Source: JANRKB01 sp033763695 (GTDB taxonomy: Bacteria > Planctomycetota > Phycisphaerae > Phycisphaerales > UBA1924). From it: a stretch of 64,000 bases of DNA. The translations under genes and the position numbers were made by a program. Location of the stretch: NCBI GenBank assembly GCA_033763695.1, contig JANRKB010000043.1:248001-312000 (forward strand), written 5' to 3'. Under the pieces are notes generated by a model that was not told the DNA's origin, made no database searches, and saw only the letters and a list, made by a program, of their open reading frames with translations. The first letter of the stretch is position 1, and every line of letters starts with the position of its first letter. Below are positions 51,626-60,763 of this stretch, piece by piece.

Positions 51626-53509
51626 TCACATCCGCTCCAGCACCGGGATGCCCAGACACGTGAGGCCGTCGCGGAGCACGCGGCTTGTGAGATCACACAG
51701 GCGCAGACGCGCATCGCGCGTCGCGTCGTCGGCCTGCAAGACCGGGCACGCGTCAAAGAACGAACTGAACGCGCCCGCGAGGTCATAGAGGAACTGGCAG
51801 AGGCGATGCGGCTCGAGGCTGTCGTTCACGCTGCGCATGGCGGACGGATAGCGCAGCAGCGCGAGCGCGAGCGCCTTCTCCGCCGGCTCGCTGACGCGGA
51901 GCGGGGCGTTCTTCCAACTGTCGCCGACGCCGCGTTCGACCGCCTTGCGGAAAATGCTGCGGATGCGCGCGTAGGCATACAGCAAATACGGCCCTGTGTT
52001 GCCCTCGAACGCGATCATGCGATCAAAGCGGAACACATAGTCCTTGGCGCGATCGTTTGAAAGGTCCGCGTACTTGATGGCGGCGACGCTCAGCGCCTCG
52101 GCGGCGGGGATCAGATCGGCGTCGCTCGCGTCAGGCGAGCGCATCTTGAGCTGGGCCAGGGCACGATCGCGTCCTTCGTCGACGAGCTCGACGAGCTTGA
52201 CGTTATCGCCGCTGCGCGTCTTGAAGGGGCGGCCGTCATCGCCGAGTACCATGCCGAACGCGGCGTGCTCCAGCGTTGCGTTGCGGCCCGTGGGCTTGCC
52301 CGCGGCATCGAGCACCGCGGCATATCCGGCCTTGGTCGCACCCGCGAACGCCTGCTTGAAGTGCAGCGCCTGGCGCGCGTCGACACAGTACACCACCCGC
52401 GATGCGCCGATCTTCTGCACGCGGCGGCGGATGCCGGCGAAATCGGTTGTCGCATAGAGGAACCCGCCGTCGCTCTTGCGGATCAGGCACGGCTCGCTGA
52501 TGCCCTCGACGCGCACGACGACGGCGCCTTCGGACATCTCGGCGACACCGCGTGCGAGGAGGTCTTCGACGATCCCGGCGAGTTCCGTCGCGTACGAACT
52601 CTCGCCCGCGGTGTACTCGGCCTTCACATCGGCCCGCAGCCGTGCGCAGGTGTGGACGCAATCGGCGATGGTCACGTCGACGATCCGCTGCCACACCGCG
52701 AGCGTGGCGGGGTCATGATTCTGCAGCTTGATGAGCGTGCTCTTGGCGCGACTCAGTTGCTCGCGTGCGCCGAAGACCTGCTCTTCCAGCTCCGCGGCAG
52801 CCTTGGGGCCGAGGCCGAACTTCCGCACCGCTGCCAGCCCCGCTTCGTCGGCCTCGGCGTCGCGCTTGGCCTGGCGATACGCCCGTTCGAGCGTGTCGAT
52901 CGTCAGTTTCGACAGATCGACGCGCCCGGCGGCGGCATCCTCGGCGATCTTTGCCGTCACCATGGCGATGGGCAGGCCCCAGTCGCCCAGGTGATTCTGG
53001 CGAATGACGTCGTTGCCCATGCGCTCAAGGATCCGCGCGAGCGCATCACCGATGATGGTCGAGCGGAGGTGACCAACGTGCATCTGCTTGGCGAGGTTGA
53101 CGCCGCAGAGATCGACAACGATCCGCTCGCCGCCGGTCTTTGGCACACCAAGTTCCGGCGAATCCATGCCCGCGAGCATGCGCGTGAGCGCGTCGGCGGC
53201 GAGCTTGATGTTGATGAAGCCCGGGCCCGCGATCGACTGCGCGTTCAGCGGCTCGGCCAGCCCCGACAAATCCAGCTTGTCGACGATTGCCTGCGCGACA
53301 TCGCGTGGCGGCTTGCCCAGCCGCTTGGCCAGGCCCATCGCCGCGTTGCACTGATAGTCGCCCAATGCCGCGTGCTTGCTGGGCGTGATCAGCGGATCGG
53401 CATCGGTGCCCGCTTCGGGGAAGGCCGCGGCGATCGCGCTCTTCACGCGCTGCGACAGCATCGTCAGGGGATCGGCGATCACATCATTCCGCGGCACATC
53501 GTGAGGCAT
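51626..53509 (-). CDS. argS: Arginyl-tRNA synthetase
   Basis: 627 residues from ATG 53509. N-terminal additional domain, then HIGH-type signature VNLAKQMHVGHLRSTIIGDA, QNHLGDWGLPIAMV, a C-terminal ANTICODON domain with DLSNDRAKDYVFRFDRMIAF, EGNTGPYLLYAYARIRSIFR and DALR-type PHRLCQFLYDLAGAFSSFFD. It charges tRNA-Arg. KMSKS is degenerate (FKTRSGDNVKL), as is usual in ArgRS. The extension to 53695 lies outside the domain. The stop is 18 bases from the convergent lysyl oxidase stop. Confidence 0.95.
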   Translation of the reverse strand: MPHDVPRNDVIADPLTMLSQRVKSAIAAAFPEAGTDADPLITPSKHAALGDYQCNAAMGLAKRLGKPPRDVAQAIVDKLDLSGLAEPLNAQSIAGPGFINIKLAADALTRMLAGMDSPELGVPKTGGERIVVDLCGVNLAKQMHVGHLRSTIIGDALARILERMGNDVIRQNHLGDWGLPIAMVTAKIAEDAAAGRVDLSKLTIDTLERAYRQAKRDAEADEAGLAAVRKFGLGPKAAAELEEQVFGAREQLSRAKSTLIKLQNHDPATLAVWQRIVDVTIADCVHTCARLRADVKAEYTAGESSYATELAGIVEDLLARGVAEMSEGAVVVRVEGISEPCLIRKSDGGFLYATTDFAGIRRRVQKIGASRVVYCVDARQALHFKQAFAGATKAGYAAVLDAAGKPTGRNATLEHAAFGMVLGDDGRPFKTRSGDNVKLVELVDEGRDRALAQLKMRSPDASDADLIPAAEALSVAAIKYADLSNDRAKDYVFRFDRMIAFEGNTGPYLLYAYARIRSIFRKAVERGVGDSWKNAPLRVSEPAEKALALALLRYPSAMRSVNDSLEPHRLCQFLYDLAGAFSSFFDACPVLQADDATRDARLRLCDLTSRVLRDGLTCLGIPVLERM

Positions 53510-53604
53510 AGGTCTGGATGATAGGAATGCAACCCGCATGCTCCCGGCTGCATCGGCGAACCCAACGCCGCCGCCGCGTCGAATAGCCTTGGCACACCGT
53601 CGCC

Positions 53605-54822
53605 ATGTCTTCGTCCCCCGACCAATCCGATGCACACTTGCCCGAACCCGGCTCGCCCCAATCTGGCTTGCCCCCATCGGGCTTGCGCGATCCATTGATC
53701 CGCGCGACGGATCGCGGGCTGTATTGCCGCGATGGTGACTTCTACATCGACCCGTGGCGCACGGGCGGCACGTCCGGAACCCCCGGTACCGCTGGAACAG
53801 AATCGCCCGCGATCGCCCGCGCGATCATCACGCACGCGCACAGCGATCATGCCGCACCTGGCTGCGGGTCGTATCTGGCTTCGCCGACCTGCGAGCCGCT
53901 GCTGCGAGCGCGACTCGGCGCGTCGATCGCTGCCGAGTCACTGGCGTGGGGCGAGCGCCGCCGCATCGGTGATGTCATCGTCAGTCTGCATCCGGCGGGT
54001 CACGTCCTTGGCTCGGCACAGATTCGCGTGGAGCCGCTGCGTGCGACAAATGACAACGGCGGCGTGTGGGTCGTCAGCGGCGACTACTTCCATCGCGAGC
54101 CCGGTGCGGACCGTGCCGCGCCGCGACCGGGCGCGGAGCCATTTGAGCCTGTGGCGTGCGACACGTTTCTGACCGAGAGCACGTTTGGCCTGCCCATCTA
54201 TCGCTGGCCCGCGGATGGAGACGTCTTTGCGGCAATCAACGCGTGGTGGCGTGGCAATGCCGCACGAGGCGTCACTTCGGTCCTGTACGCGTACTCGCTC
54301 GGGAAGGCGCAGCGTGTGTTGCTGGGGGTTGATCCATCCATCGGGCCCATCGCCGCGCACGGCAGTGTGCTCGCGATGAACGCGGTCTATCGCGAGTGCG
54401 GCGTGGCGCTGCCGGAGTGCCGCCCGATCGTGCGCGAGACGCTTCCGGATCTCAAAGGCCGCGCACTGGTCATCGCACCGCCGAGCGCGGGCGGCAATGC
54501 CGCGTGGCTCCGCAAACTCGCCGGGCCGGCGGGTTCGCACGCGATTGATGAGGCAATGGCCAGCGGCTGGATGCGGGTGCGCGGCAAGCGACGCTGGCGC
54601 TCGGTCGCCACCGGGTTCACCATCTCGGATCACGCCGATTGGCCCGGCCTGCTCGCCGCCATCCGCGCCACCGGTGCATCACGCGTCGGCGTCACACACG
54701 GCAGCAGCGCGGCACTCGCGCGCTGGCTCAGCGAACGCGGCACGCCCGCGTTCGTCGTCCCCACGCGCTACGAAGGCGAAGTGGACACTTCCGACGGCGC
54801 GACCGAGGGAGGCGACGCGTGA
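53605..54822 (+). CDS. Ligase-associated MBL-fold DNA exonuclease
   Basis: 405 residues from ATG 53605. Metallo-beta-lactamase fold with AIITHAHSDHAAPGCGSYLA (HxHxDH), SLHPAGHVLGSAQIRVE, VVSGDYFHREPG and SDHADWPGL for the C-terminal part. It matches the exonuclease type usually paired with an ATP-dependent ligase of the LigC/LigB kind. Its last four bases (GTGA) overlap the ligase start, so they are cotranslated. An Lhr-type helicase and a PdeM endonuclease often complete this set, but neither is seen here. The gene is 95 bases from the divergent argS. Confidence 0.88.
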   Translation: MSSSPDQSDAHLPEPGSPQSGLPPSGLRDPLIRATDRGLYCRDGDFYIDPWRTGGTSGTPGTAGTESPAIARAIITHAHSDHAAPGCGSYLASPTCEPLLRARLGASIAAESLAWGERRRIGDVIVSLHPAGHVLGSAQIRVEPLRATNDNGGVWVVSGDYFHREPGADRAAPRPGAEPFEPVACDTFLTESTFGLPIYRWPADGDVFAAINAWWRGNAARGVTSVLYAYSLGKAQRVLLGVDPSIGPIAAHGSVLAMNAVYRECGVALPECRPIVRETLPDLKGRALVIAPPSAGGNAAWLRKLAGPAGSHAIDEAMASGWMRVRGKRRWRSVATGFTISDHADWPGLLAAIRATGASRVGVTHGSSAALARWLSERGTPAFVVPTRYEGEVDTSDGATEGGDA

Positions 54823-56492
54823 AGCGCTTCGTCGAACTCTTCGACGCTCTCGACACCACGGCCTCGACCAACGAGAAGGTCGAGGCGATGTGCCGCTACT
54901 TCACCGACGCGCCGCATGCCGATGCCGCGTGGGCGCTGTTTGTGCTGACGGGCGAACGCCTGCGCGGCGTGACAAGTTCGGCGCTGCTGCGCGAAGAGGC
55001 CGCCCGCGCGACAGACATGCCCGCGTGGATGCTCGAGGAGTGCCACGCCGCGGTGGGCGACTGGTCAGAGACGATTGCGCTGCTGCTGCCGACGGCGACC
55101 AAGGCCGACGCCGAACTCTCCCTCGCCGAGGTGATGACGACGCGTGTACGCCCGCTCGCGACTGCAGACGACACCACGCGGCGGGCAATCCTGCGCGAGG
55201 CGTGGAGTTCTCTCGACGAACGCGCCAGACTCGTCTATCACAAGCTCATCCGCGGCGGACTTCGTCTTGGCGTGCAGCGCAAGCTCGTGATCCGCGCGCT
55301 CGCCGCGGCGTCGGGCGTCGATGAAAGCCTGCTCGAACGCCGACTGATCGGCGGCGTGCGTCCTGACGCAGCGTGGTTTGCCGCGCTCATCGATCCCACG
55401 CTGACGCCCGCGGACCATGGCCGTCCGGCACCGTTCATGCTGGCATCACAGCTTCCGACCGGGGCGGCCGCCGATCCGGGATCGTTTCTGGGCGACGCAG
55501 CCTCGTGGCGCGCCGAGTGGAAGTACGACGGCATTCGTGCGCAGCTCGTCCGCAGCCAGCCTGTTTCGGGCGCGGCGCCTGCGGCCCACCTTTGGTCACG
55601 CGGCGAAGAACGCATCGACACCCAGTTCCCCGAGATCATCGCGCTCGCTCGCCATCTGCCGCCGGGCACCATCCTCGACGGCGAAGTGCTCGTGTGGCGC
55701 GGTGCCGATCGCCCTGCGCCCTTCAGCGTGCTGCAAACGTATCTCAATCGCGTCGGCGCTCGCGGCACACAGCCCGGGCTCTTCGACGCCGATCGCGTCG
55801 TGTTCATGGCATTCGATGTGCTCGAACACGACGGCCGCGATCTGCGTGAGAGCACGTTCGACGAACGTCGCGCGGTGCTTGAGTCGATCGTGCGATCGTG
55901 CCCTGACGACACGCTGCGTCTTTCGCCGCTGGTGCCGACCGCGAATTGGCCCGCGTGGATCGAACTGCGTTTGGGTGCCCGCACCCGCGGCGTCGAAGGC
56001 TTGATGTTGAAGCACTCCGCATCGCCATACGTCAGCGGCCGCCAGCGCATCGACACGAGAGATGCCGGCGTCGGCGGCTGGTGGAAGTGGAAGCTCGATC
56101 CGTACTGCGTCGATGCCGTGCTGGTGCATGCCCAGCCGGGCAGCGGCAAGCGCGCGGGGCTCTACACCGATTACACCTTCGCGCTGTGGCGCGTGAACGC
56201 CGACGCGACCCGCGAACTCGTGGCGTTCGCCAAGGCGTACTCGGGTCTTGAGAAGTCTGAGATCGAGGAGGTCGACGCGTTCATCCGCCGCCACACACTG
56301 ACCCGCAATGGACCGTTTCGAACGGTTGAACCGCTGCTGGTCTTTGAGCTGGGCTTCGAGGGCGTGCAGGAATCGACCCGTCACAAGAGTGGCCTGGCCG
56401 TGCGCTTCCCGCGGATCTTGCGTTGGCGACGCGACAAGACCGCGGCCGACGCGGACACGCTGGAGACACTCCGGGCGATGCTGCCCGCCTGA
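54819..56492 (+). CDS. ATP-dependent DNA ligase
   Basis: 557 residues from GTG 54819, coupled to the exonuclease by a GTGA overlap, with GAGGGAGGC upstream. N-terminal DNA-binding helices are followed by the adenylation domain: AEWKYDGIRAQL (K235 is adenylated), DTQFPEII, ILDGEVLVW, FMAFDVLEHDG, EGLMLKHSASPY and WWKWKLDP, then an OB-fold part. It seals nicks with ATP, in contrast to the NAD-dependent LigA used for replication. The pairing with the exonuclease suggests a DNA repair role. Confidence 0.92.
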   Translation: MKRFVELFDALDTTASTNEKVEAMCRYFTDAPHADAAWALFVLTGERLRGVTSSALLREEAARATDMPAWMLEECHAAVGDWSETIALLLPTATKADAELSLAEVMTTRVRPLATADDTTRRAILREAWSSLDERARLVYHKLIRGGLRLGVQRKLVIRALAAASGVDESLLERRLIGGVRPDAAWFAALIDPTLTPADHGRPAPFMLASQLPTGAAADPGSFLGDAASWRAEWKYDGIRAQLVRSQPVSGAAPAAHLWSRGEERIDTQFPEIIALARHLPPGTILDGEVLVWRGADRPAPFSVLQTYLNRVGARGTQPGLFDADRVVFMAFDVLEHDGRDLRESTFDERRAVLESIVRSCPDDTLRLSPLVPTANWPAWIELRLGARTRGVEGLMLKHSASPYVSGRQRIDTRDAGVGGWWKWKLDPYCVDAVLVHAQPGSGKRAGLYTDYTFALWRVNADATRELVAFAKAYSGLEKSEIEEVDAFIRRHTLTRNGPFRTVEPLLVFELGFEGVQESTRHKSGLAVRFPRILRWRRDKTAADADTLETLRAMLPA

Positions 56493-57217
56493 TGCCCGCG
56501 CGGCGGCATGGCGCTGGAGATTTCCGAGGCCATTGCCCGCTTCTTGCCGCCTTCAGAGGAACCAGAGGAGGCGTCGCTGCGAAAAACTGGTGATTCCGGG
56601 CCGCACGCCACGACACGCGTGCAACCGGCACGGCACATTTCCGTTGAACCTTTGTGTCTGTTTTGTTGTATCGTGTCTTGCTCTGTCTGCGGCGAGCCGT
56701 CCTCCGCCTCTTGAGCGGGTTTCGGGTTGGCTCGGGCGGGGGACGGGGGTGTGGGGTTCGGTTTTTTGCGTTGCACGTTCTGTGCGACGTTCCAAGGTCT
56801 TTCTGTCTTTGGTCTCGCGATTTTGTCGGTGGTGCCCACCTTGTCGTCCATTGGGGCGGGCGGTTTGTCGATGCTTGTCACCCCAGCGTCGGGAATGGCG
56901 TTTGGGACAAAGGCGGGTCGGCGTGTGCGTCGATACACCCGGAACGGGTGTTTGGACGATTGGACATATATTTGGATTTTGATTGGTCTTTGCGGTTTTG
57001 TGCAGGGCAGTTGTGGGGATATTCAGGCGGCCCGGGGCCGCGTTGGATACGCTGGAGCCTTCTCGTGTCGCCGGGCGGCGGTTCGCCGTCGTCCGGGTGA
57101 CGACGAACGCATCGGACTGCGTTCGGAGCCACCTCGGTTTGCCGGTTTCCGGTGAGCCGCGGGGGAAGGCGATGCGAGGAGGATGAGGCTGTGGTTTCGG
57201 CTGGGAGCGTCGTTCGA
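56493..57217. other. 725-base intergenic region with an AT-rich patch
   Basis: Between the ligase and the kinase gene. The region 56640-57010 is clearly AT-richer than its surroundings (for example GACATATATTTGGATTTTGA) and has T-rich tracts. TTGAAC near 56644 with TATCGT downstream is only a weak promoter match. Open frames here have poor codon use and no recognizable domains, so I call no gene. The kinase gene start is preceded by GGGAG. Confidence 0.45.
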
Positions 57218-58120
57218 ATGAGTCGTCAGCGGACTGAGTTCAAGAAAGGTGACGAAGTCGAAGGCCTGCGGGTTCTCGCCGAACTCGGTCGCGGCGCGGC
57301 GTCGATCATCTACCTCGTCCAAGACCCCAAAACCAAGCAGATCTGGGCTCTCAAGCACGTTCAGAAGATTGAGCCCAAGGACGACCGCTTCTTGGATCAG
57401 GCGATCGGCGAGTATGAAATCGCCCGCACGCTCGACCACCCGGCGATCCGCCGCATCGAGAAGTGCATCAAGAAGGGCTCGCTCCTTCGCACCAACGAGC
57501 TGTATCTGATCATGGAGCTGGTCGACGGCGTGGCGCTCGACAAGGCCCCGCCGCAGACGTTCGAGCAGGCCGTGGCCGTGTTCGAGCAGGTCGCGCTGGC
57601 ACTTCACCACATGCACGAAAAGGGCTGGGTCCACGCGGACATGAAGCCCAACAACATCGTGGTGTGTGCCGACGGCATGGCCAAGATCATCGACTTGGGC
57701 CAGTCGTGCAAGATCGACACGGTGAAGGAACGCATCCAGGGCACGCCCGACTACATCGCGCCCGAGCAGGTGCACCGTCGCCCGATCACGCCGAAGACTG
57801 ATATCTACAACTTGGGCGCGACGATGTACTGGCTGCTGACGCGCACCAAGGTGCCGACGGCGTTGGCATCGGGCGATTCACTCATCAGCAAGCTGGACGA
57901 CGAGCTGATCGAGAAGCCCAAGCCCGCGAGCGAACTGAACAAGCGCATCCACCCCAAGCTCAGCGAGCTGATCATGCAGTGCGTCGAGATCGATTCCGAC
58001 GCGCGGCCCGCGAGCATGAAGGTGGTCGCCGACCGCCTCAACCTCATCCTGGGCATCCTGCGCGCCGCGGGCAAGAAGCGGTCGTTTGAGCCCGAGGATT
58101 CCACGCCCTCGGGTGCGTGA
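57218..58120 (+). CDS. Serine/threonine protein kinase, non-RD type
   Basis: 300 residues from ATG 57218. Kinase motifs in order: glycine loop GRGAAS (24-29), K46 in WALKHV, the catalytic loop HADMKPNN (139-146; HAD instead of HRD), DLG (159-161) in place of DFG, and YIAPEQ. D141, K143 and N146 are kept, so it should be active, but without the Arg it does not depend on activation-loop phosphorylation. There is no membrane helix or sensor domain. It is 15 bases from a metallophosphoesterase gene. Alternative upstream starts have no domain support. Confidence 0.88.
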   Translation: MSRQRTEFKKGDEVEGLRVLAELGRGAASIIYLVQDPKTKQIWALKHVQKIEPKDDRFLDQAIGEYEIARTLDHPAIRRIEKCIKKGSLLRTNELYLIMELVDGVALDKAPPQTFEQAVAVFEQVALALHHMHEKGWVHADMKPNNIVVCADGMAKIIDLGQSCKIDTVKERIQGTPDYIAPEQVHRRPITPKTDIYNLGATMYWLLTRTKVPTALASGDSLISKLDDELIEKPKPASELNKRIHPKLSELIMQCVEIDSDARPASMKVVADRLNLILGILRAAGKKRSFEPEDSTPSGA

Positions 58121-58135
58121 TCCCGCACTTGTCTC

Positions 58136-59062
58136 GTGGAACTCACCTCGCTCAATCTCCAGTCTGCTGACGAGGTCGTGCGTCTGCTGCGTGCGGGCGC
58201 CGAGGCCAACCGAGCCGCGCCTTGTCGTCATGGCTCGATCGACATCATCGCCGCGCCCGGGCGGCTCATCGCGACCGGCGACCTGCACGACAATCCGCTG
58301 CATCTCTCGAAGCTGGTGCGGGCGGCACGACTGGACGTCGAGGACGGTGCGACGGACGACGCGGACGGCAACGCCCTGCCGCACATCACGCTGCACGAGA
58401 TCATCCATTCGCCGCGGCTGCTGAATGGGATGGACTTTTCGTATCGTGCGCTGACGCGCGTCGCGGCACTGAAGGCGGCGTTCCCGACGCGAGTTCACAC
58501 GCTCCTGGGCAACCACGAGTTGGCACAGGTACAGAACGCGGGCATCATCAAGGATGGCGTGCGCTCGGTCGACGTCTTCAACGACGCGGTGGAGTATGCG
58601 TTCGGCGACGATGCGCCGCGCGTGCTCGAGGCCGTGGGCGAGTTTGTGTATTCGATGCCGATCGCGCTGCGCTGTCATTGCGTGCGGAGCGACGGGCACG
58701 CGATGGACATTTTGTGCGCGCACAGCCTGCCCGGACCGGCGATGATGAACCGCTTTGATCCGACGTTGCTGTCGCGGCCGCTGCGGGCTGAGGACTATGA
58801 GCCGCGCGTCGGCTCGGCGCACCAGATGATCTGGGGACGCGGCTACGACGCCGAGCAACTCGAAGACCTGGTCGAGCGCTGGGGCGTCAACTTGTTTGTG
58901 CTCGGGCACGAGAAAGCCGAGAACGGCATCGCGCTGGTGCCGCCGAATGCGATTGTGCTGGCGAGCGACCACGAGCGCGGCGTGTATCTGCCGATCGATC
59001 TGTCGGACCCGCCACGCCCGGAGCAGTGCTTCGAACGCGTGGTGTCGCTGGCGGAGAACTGA
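58136..59062 (+). CDS. Calcineurin-type metallophosphoesterase
   Basis: 308 residues from GTG 58136. Metal-binding motifs are present: GDLHDN (about 48-53), GNHE (about 125-128), and GHEKAENG (about 260-267), with AHSLPG in between. These fit a PF00149 phosphoesterase. Substrates could be phosphoproteins, nucleotides or cyclic nucleotides. The close linkage to the kinase (15-base gap) suggests the two act on the same target. Its 3' side carries a REP-like hairpin. Confidence 0.85.
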   Translation: MELTSLNLQSADEVVRLLRAGAEANRAAPCRHGSIDIIAAPGRLIATGDLHDNPLHLSKLVRAARLDVEDGATDDADGNALPHITLHEIIHSPRLLNGMDFSYRALTRVAALKAAFPTRVHTLLGNHELAQVQNAGIIKDGVRSVDVFNDAVEYAFGDDAPRVLEAVGEFVYSMPIALRCHCVRSDGHAMDILCAHSLPGPAMMNRFDPTLLSRPLRAEDYEPRVGSAHQMIWGRGYDAEQLEDLVERWGVNLFVLGHEKAENGIALVPPNAIVLASDHERGVYLPIDLSDPPRPEQCFERVVSLAEN

Positions 59063-59072
59063 TTGACCGAGA

Positions 59073-59100
59073 CTGATGTCCGCACAGATCCGGACATCAG
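59073..59100. repeat. REP-like hairpin between convergent genes
   Basis: CTGATGTCCG, loop CACAGATC, CGGACATCAG, then CGGCACG. It shares the GATGTCC core and trailing GGCAC with the hairpins at 8346, 20772 and 23829. It lies 10 bases after the phosphoesterase stop and before the folP stop at 59115. Confidence 0.75.
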
Positions 59101-59114
59101 CGGCACGTTTTACC

Positions 59115-60041
59115 TCAACCCATCGCCTCCACCACCCGCAGCATTGCCGCGTGGGATGGGACATCGTGAACGCGAAGCACTGTCGCGCCGAGTCGCGCAT
59201 GAAGCATGCTGAAAGCCAGCGTTGCGGCGTCGCGCTCGCGCGGCTCGCTCTCGCGGCCGAGGCCGACGCGACCCACAAAGCTCTTGCGTGACACGCCGCT
59301 GAGGATGGGCGCGCCAAGCTCGCACAGGCGTGGCGTTGCGCGGATGAGTTCCATGTTCTGTTCAACGCTCTTGCCGAAGCCCAGCCCCGGATCGAGCACG
59401 ACACTTTCGCGGTGCACGCCCAGATCAATCGCGCGGCTCAGGCGCTCGGATAGCGCTTCGCGCACCGTCGTCACCACGTCGCCGCTGGGCGTGATGGCGT
59501 AGCGATCTGAGTAGGAATCCTGCTCCGGCGGCAGGCGCCGGTGCATCAGCACGATGCCGCACGAGCAGCGCGCCGCCAGTTGCAGCGTTTCATCCTGCGA
59601 CTCAGCGCCTGCGGAGACGTCATTGATGATGTCGGCCCCGGCATCGAGCGCGGCACGGGCGACCTCTGCCAGCGTCGTATCGACGGACACCGCCACGCAA
59701 GGCAACGCCGCGTTGCTGGAGGCGCGGATCGCGCGCACCAGCGGCAGCACGCGCCGGATCTGTTCCGCGGCATCGACGCGCGTCGCGCCGGGACGCGTCG
59801 ATTCGCCGCCGATATCGAGGATCTGTGCCCCTGCCGCCACGGCCTGTTCCGCCGCGGCGAGCGCTCGCCCCGCGTCAGTGAGCGTGCCGCCATCGCTGAA
59901 GCTGTCGGGCGTCACGTTCAGAATCGCCATGATCGCGGGACGCTGCAGGGACACCGCACGCGCAGCGCCGACGCGCCACACACGATGCGATGGCGTCAAA
60001 AGAGGCGTTGAACGAGGCGCTGAACCTGGTTCGCTGTTCAT
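59115..60041 (-). CDS. folP: Dihydropteroate synthase
   Basis: 308 residues. MAILNVTPDSFSDGG (about 38-52), ILDIGGESTRPGA, VSVDTTLAEV, GADIINDVSAG, LDPGLGFGKSVEQN and GVSRKSFVG are all conserved. The enzyme condenses p-aminobenzoate with hydroxymethylpterin diphosphate; sulfonamides compete at this site. The N-terminus is longer by about 30 residues. ATG 60041 lies 6 bases after the DUF1844 stop, so the two genes are translationally linked. Confidence 0.95.
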   Translation of the reverse strand: MNSEPGSAPRSTPLLTPSHRVWRVGAARAVSLQRPAIMAILNVTPDSFSDGGTLTDAGRALAAAEQAVAAGAQILDIGGESTRPGATRVDAAEQIRRVLPLVRAIRASSNAALPCVAVSVDTTLAEVARAALDAGADIINDVSAGAESQDETLQLAARCSCGIVLMHRRLPPEQDSYSDRYAITPSGDVVTTVREALSERLSRAIDLGVHRESVVLDPGLGFGKSVEQNMELIRATPRLCELGAPILSGVSRKSFVGRVGLGRESEPRERDAATLAFSMLHARLGATVLRVHDVPSHAAMLRVVEAMG

Positions 60042-60047
60042 TGCCGA

Positions 60048-60557
60048 TCAGCCGCTGACGACGCCCGGGCCCAGCGGCGACCCGCCGCCACCGACGACAC
60101 CGCCCGCACCCGCAGGTCCCGCGGGGCGCTTGATGCGTCCCTCGGCGACGGCGCGTTCGACTTCCTTGGAGAGTTCGACGAACTCCATGCGCAGTTCGCC
60201 TGCGGCCCGCGTGAGCAGCTTCTGCTCGGGCTCGGAGAGGTTGCCCTTGGTCTTCTCCTCGAGCGTGCCGAGCATGTCGATGTGGAGTTTGGCGTACTCG
60301 AGCGACACCATCGCTTGGCCGGTGCGCGGGTCGGGGAACGCGCCCATGTACATGAGTGCCTGGGTGACGAGCATGCTGACGAGGTCGGCGAATGGACTGG
60401 GCTCGCCCTCAGGCCCGGCCGCGCCGCCCGCTCCTGCGGCTCCGCCGGGGGCGGCAACGGGCTTCTCTTTCTCGACCTTCTGCTGGAGTTTGTCCTTCTC
60501 GGCCTGGGCCTGCGACTTCCAGTCTGAATCGATGATAATCTTCGGGGTGTCAGACAC
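60048..60557 (-). CDS. DUF1844-family protein
   Basis: 169 residues from GTG 60557, with AGGAG upstream at 7-8 bases. The core FADLVSMLVTQALMYMGAFP and VSLEYAKLHIDMLGTLEEKT, then KGNLSEPEQKLLTRAAGELR, is the DUF1844 pattern. A Lys/Gln-rich coiled segment precedes it and a Gly-rich tail follows. The unit occurs in planctomycetes and acidobacteria. Function unknown; the operon with folP suggests a simple housekeeping link but no shared pathway is evident. Confidence 0.82.
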   Translation of the reverse strand: MSDTPKIIIDSDWKSQAQAEKDKLQQKVEKEKPVAAPGGAAGAGGAAGPEGEPSPFADLVSMLVTQALMYMGAFPDPRTGQAMVSLEYAKLHIDMLGTLEEKTKGNLSEPEQKLLTRAAGELRMEFVELSKEVERAVAEGRIKRPAGPAGAGGVVGGGGSPLGPGVVSG

Positions 60558-60763
60558 TTCAGGCTCCTTGCACGTGCCAGCCGATGGTTCTGTTCGACGC
60601 GTTCGTGTGTCCGCGGCGAGTGAGGACAAGGCATCTCAACGCACGGCGGGCCGTCCGCCGCTCGCGCCAAGTCTGACTGTAGGGGCGTGCCGCCGCTCTC
60701 ATGTTTGACCGCCGGTTTGGACCGGTCCGTTGTACAGGCCGTTTGCATAGAAGGAACTCTGCG

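Noticed and set aside
56654..57100. Frames of about 140 codons in the ligase-kinase gap
   Set aside because: No recognizable domain, unusual codon use and no ribosome binding site.
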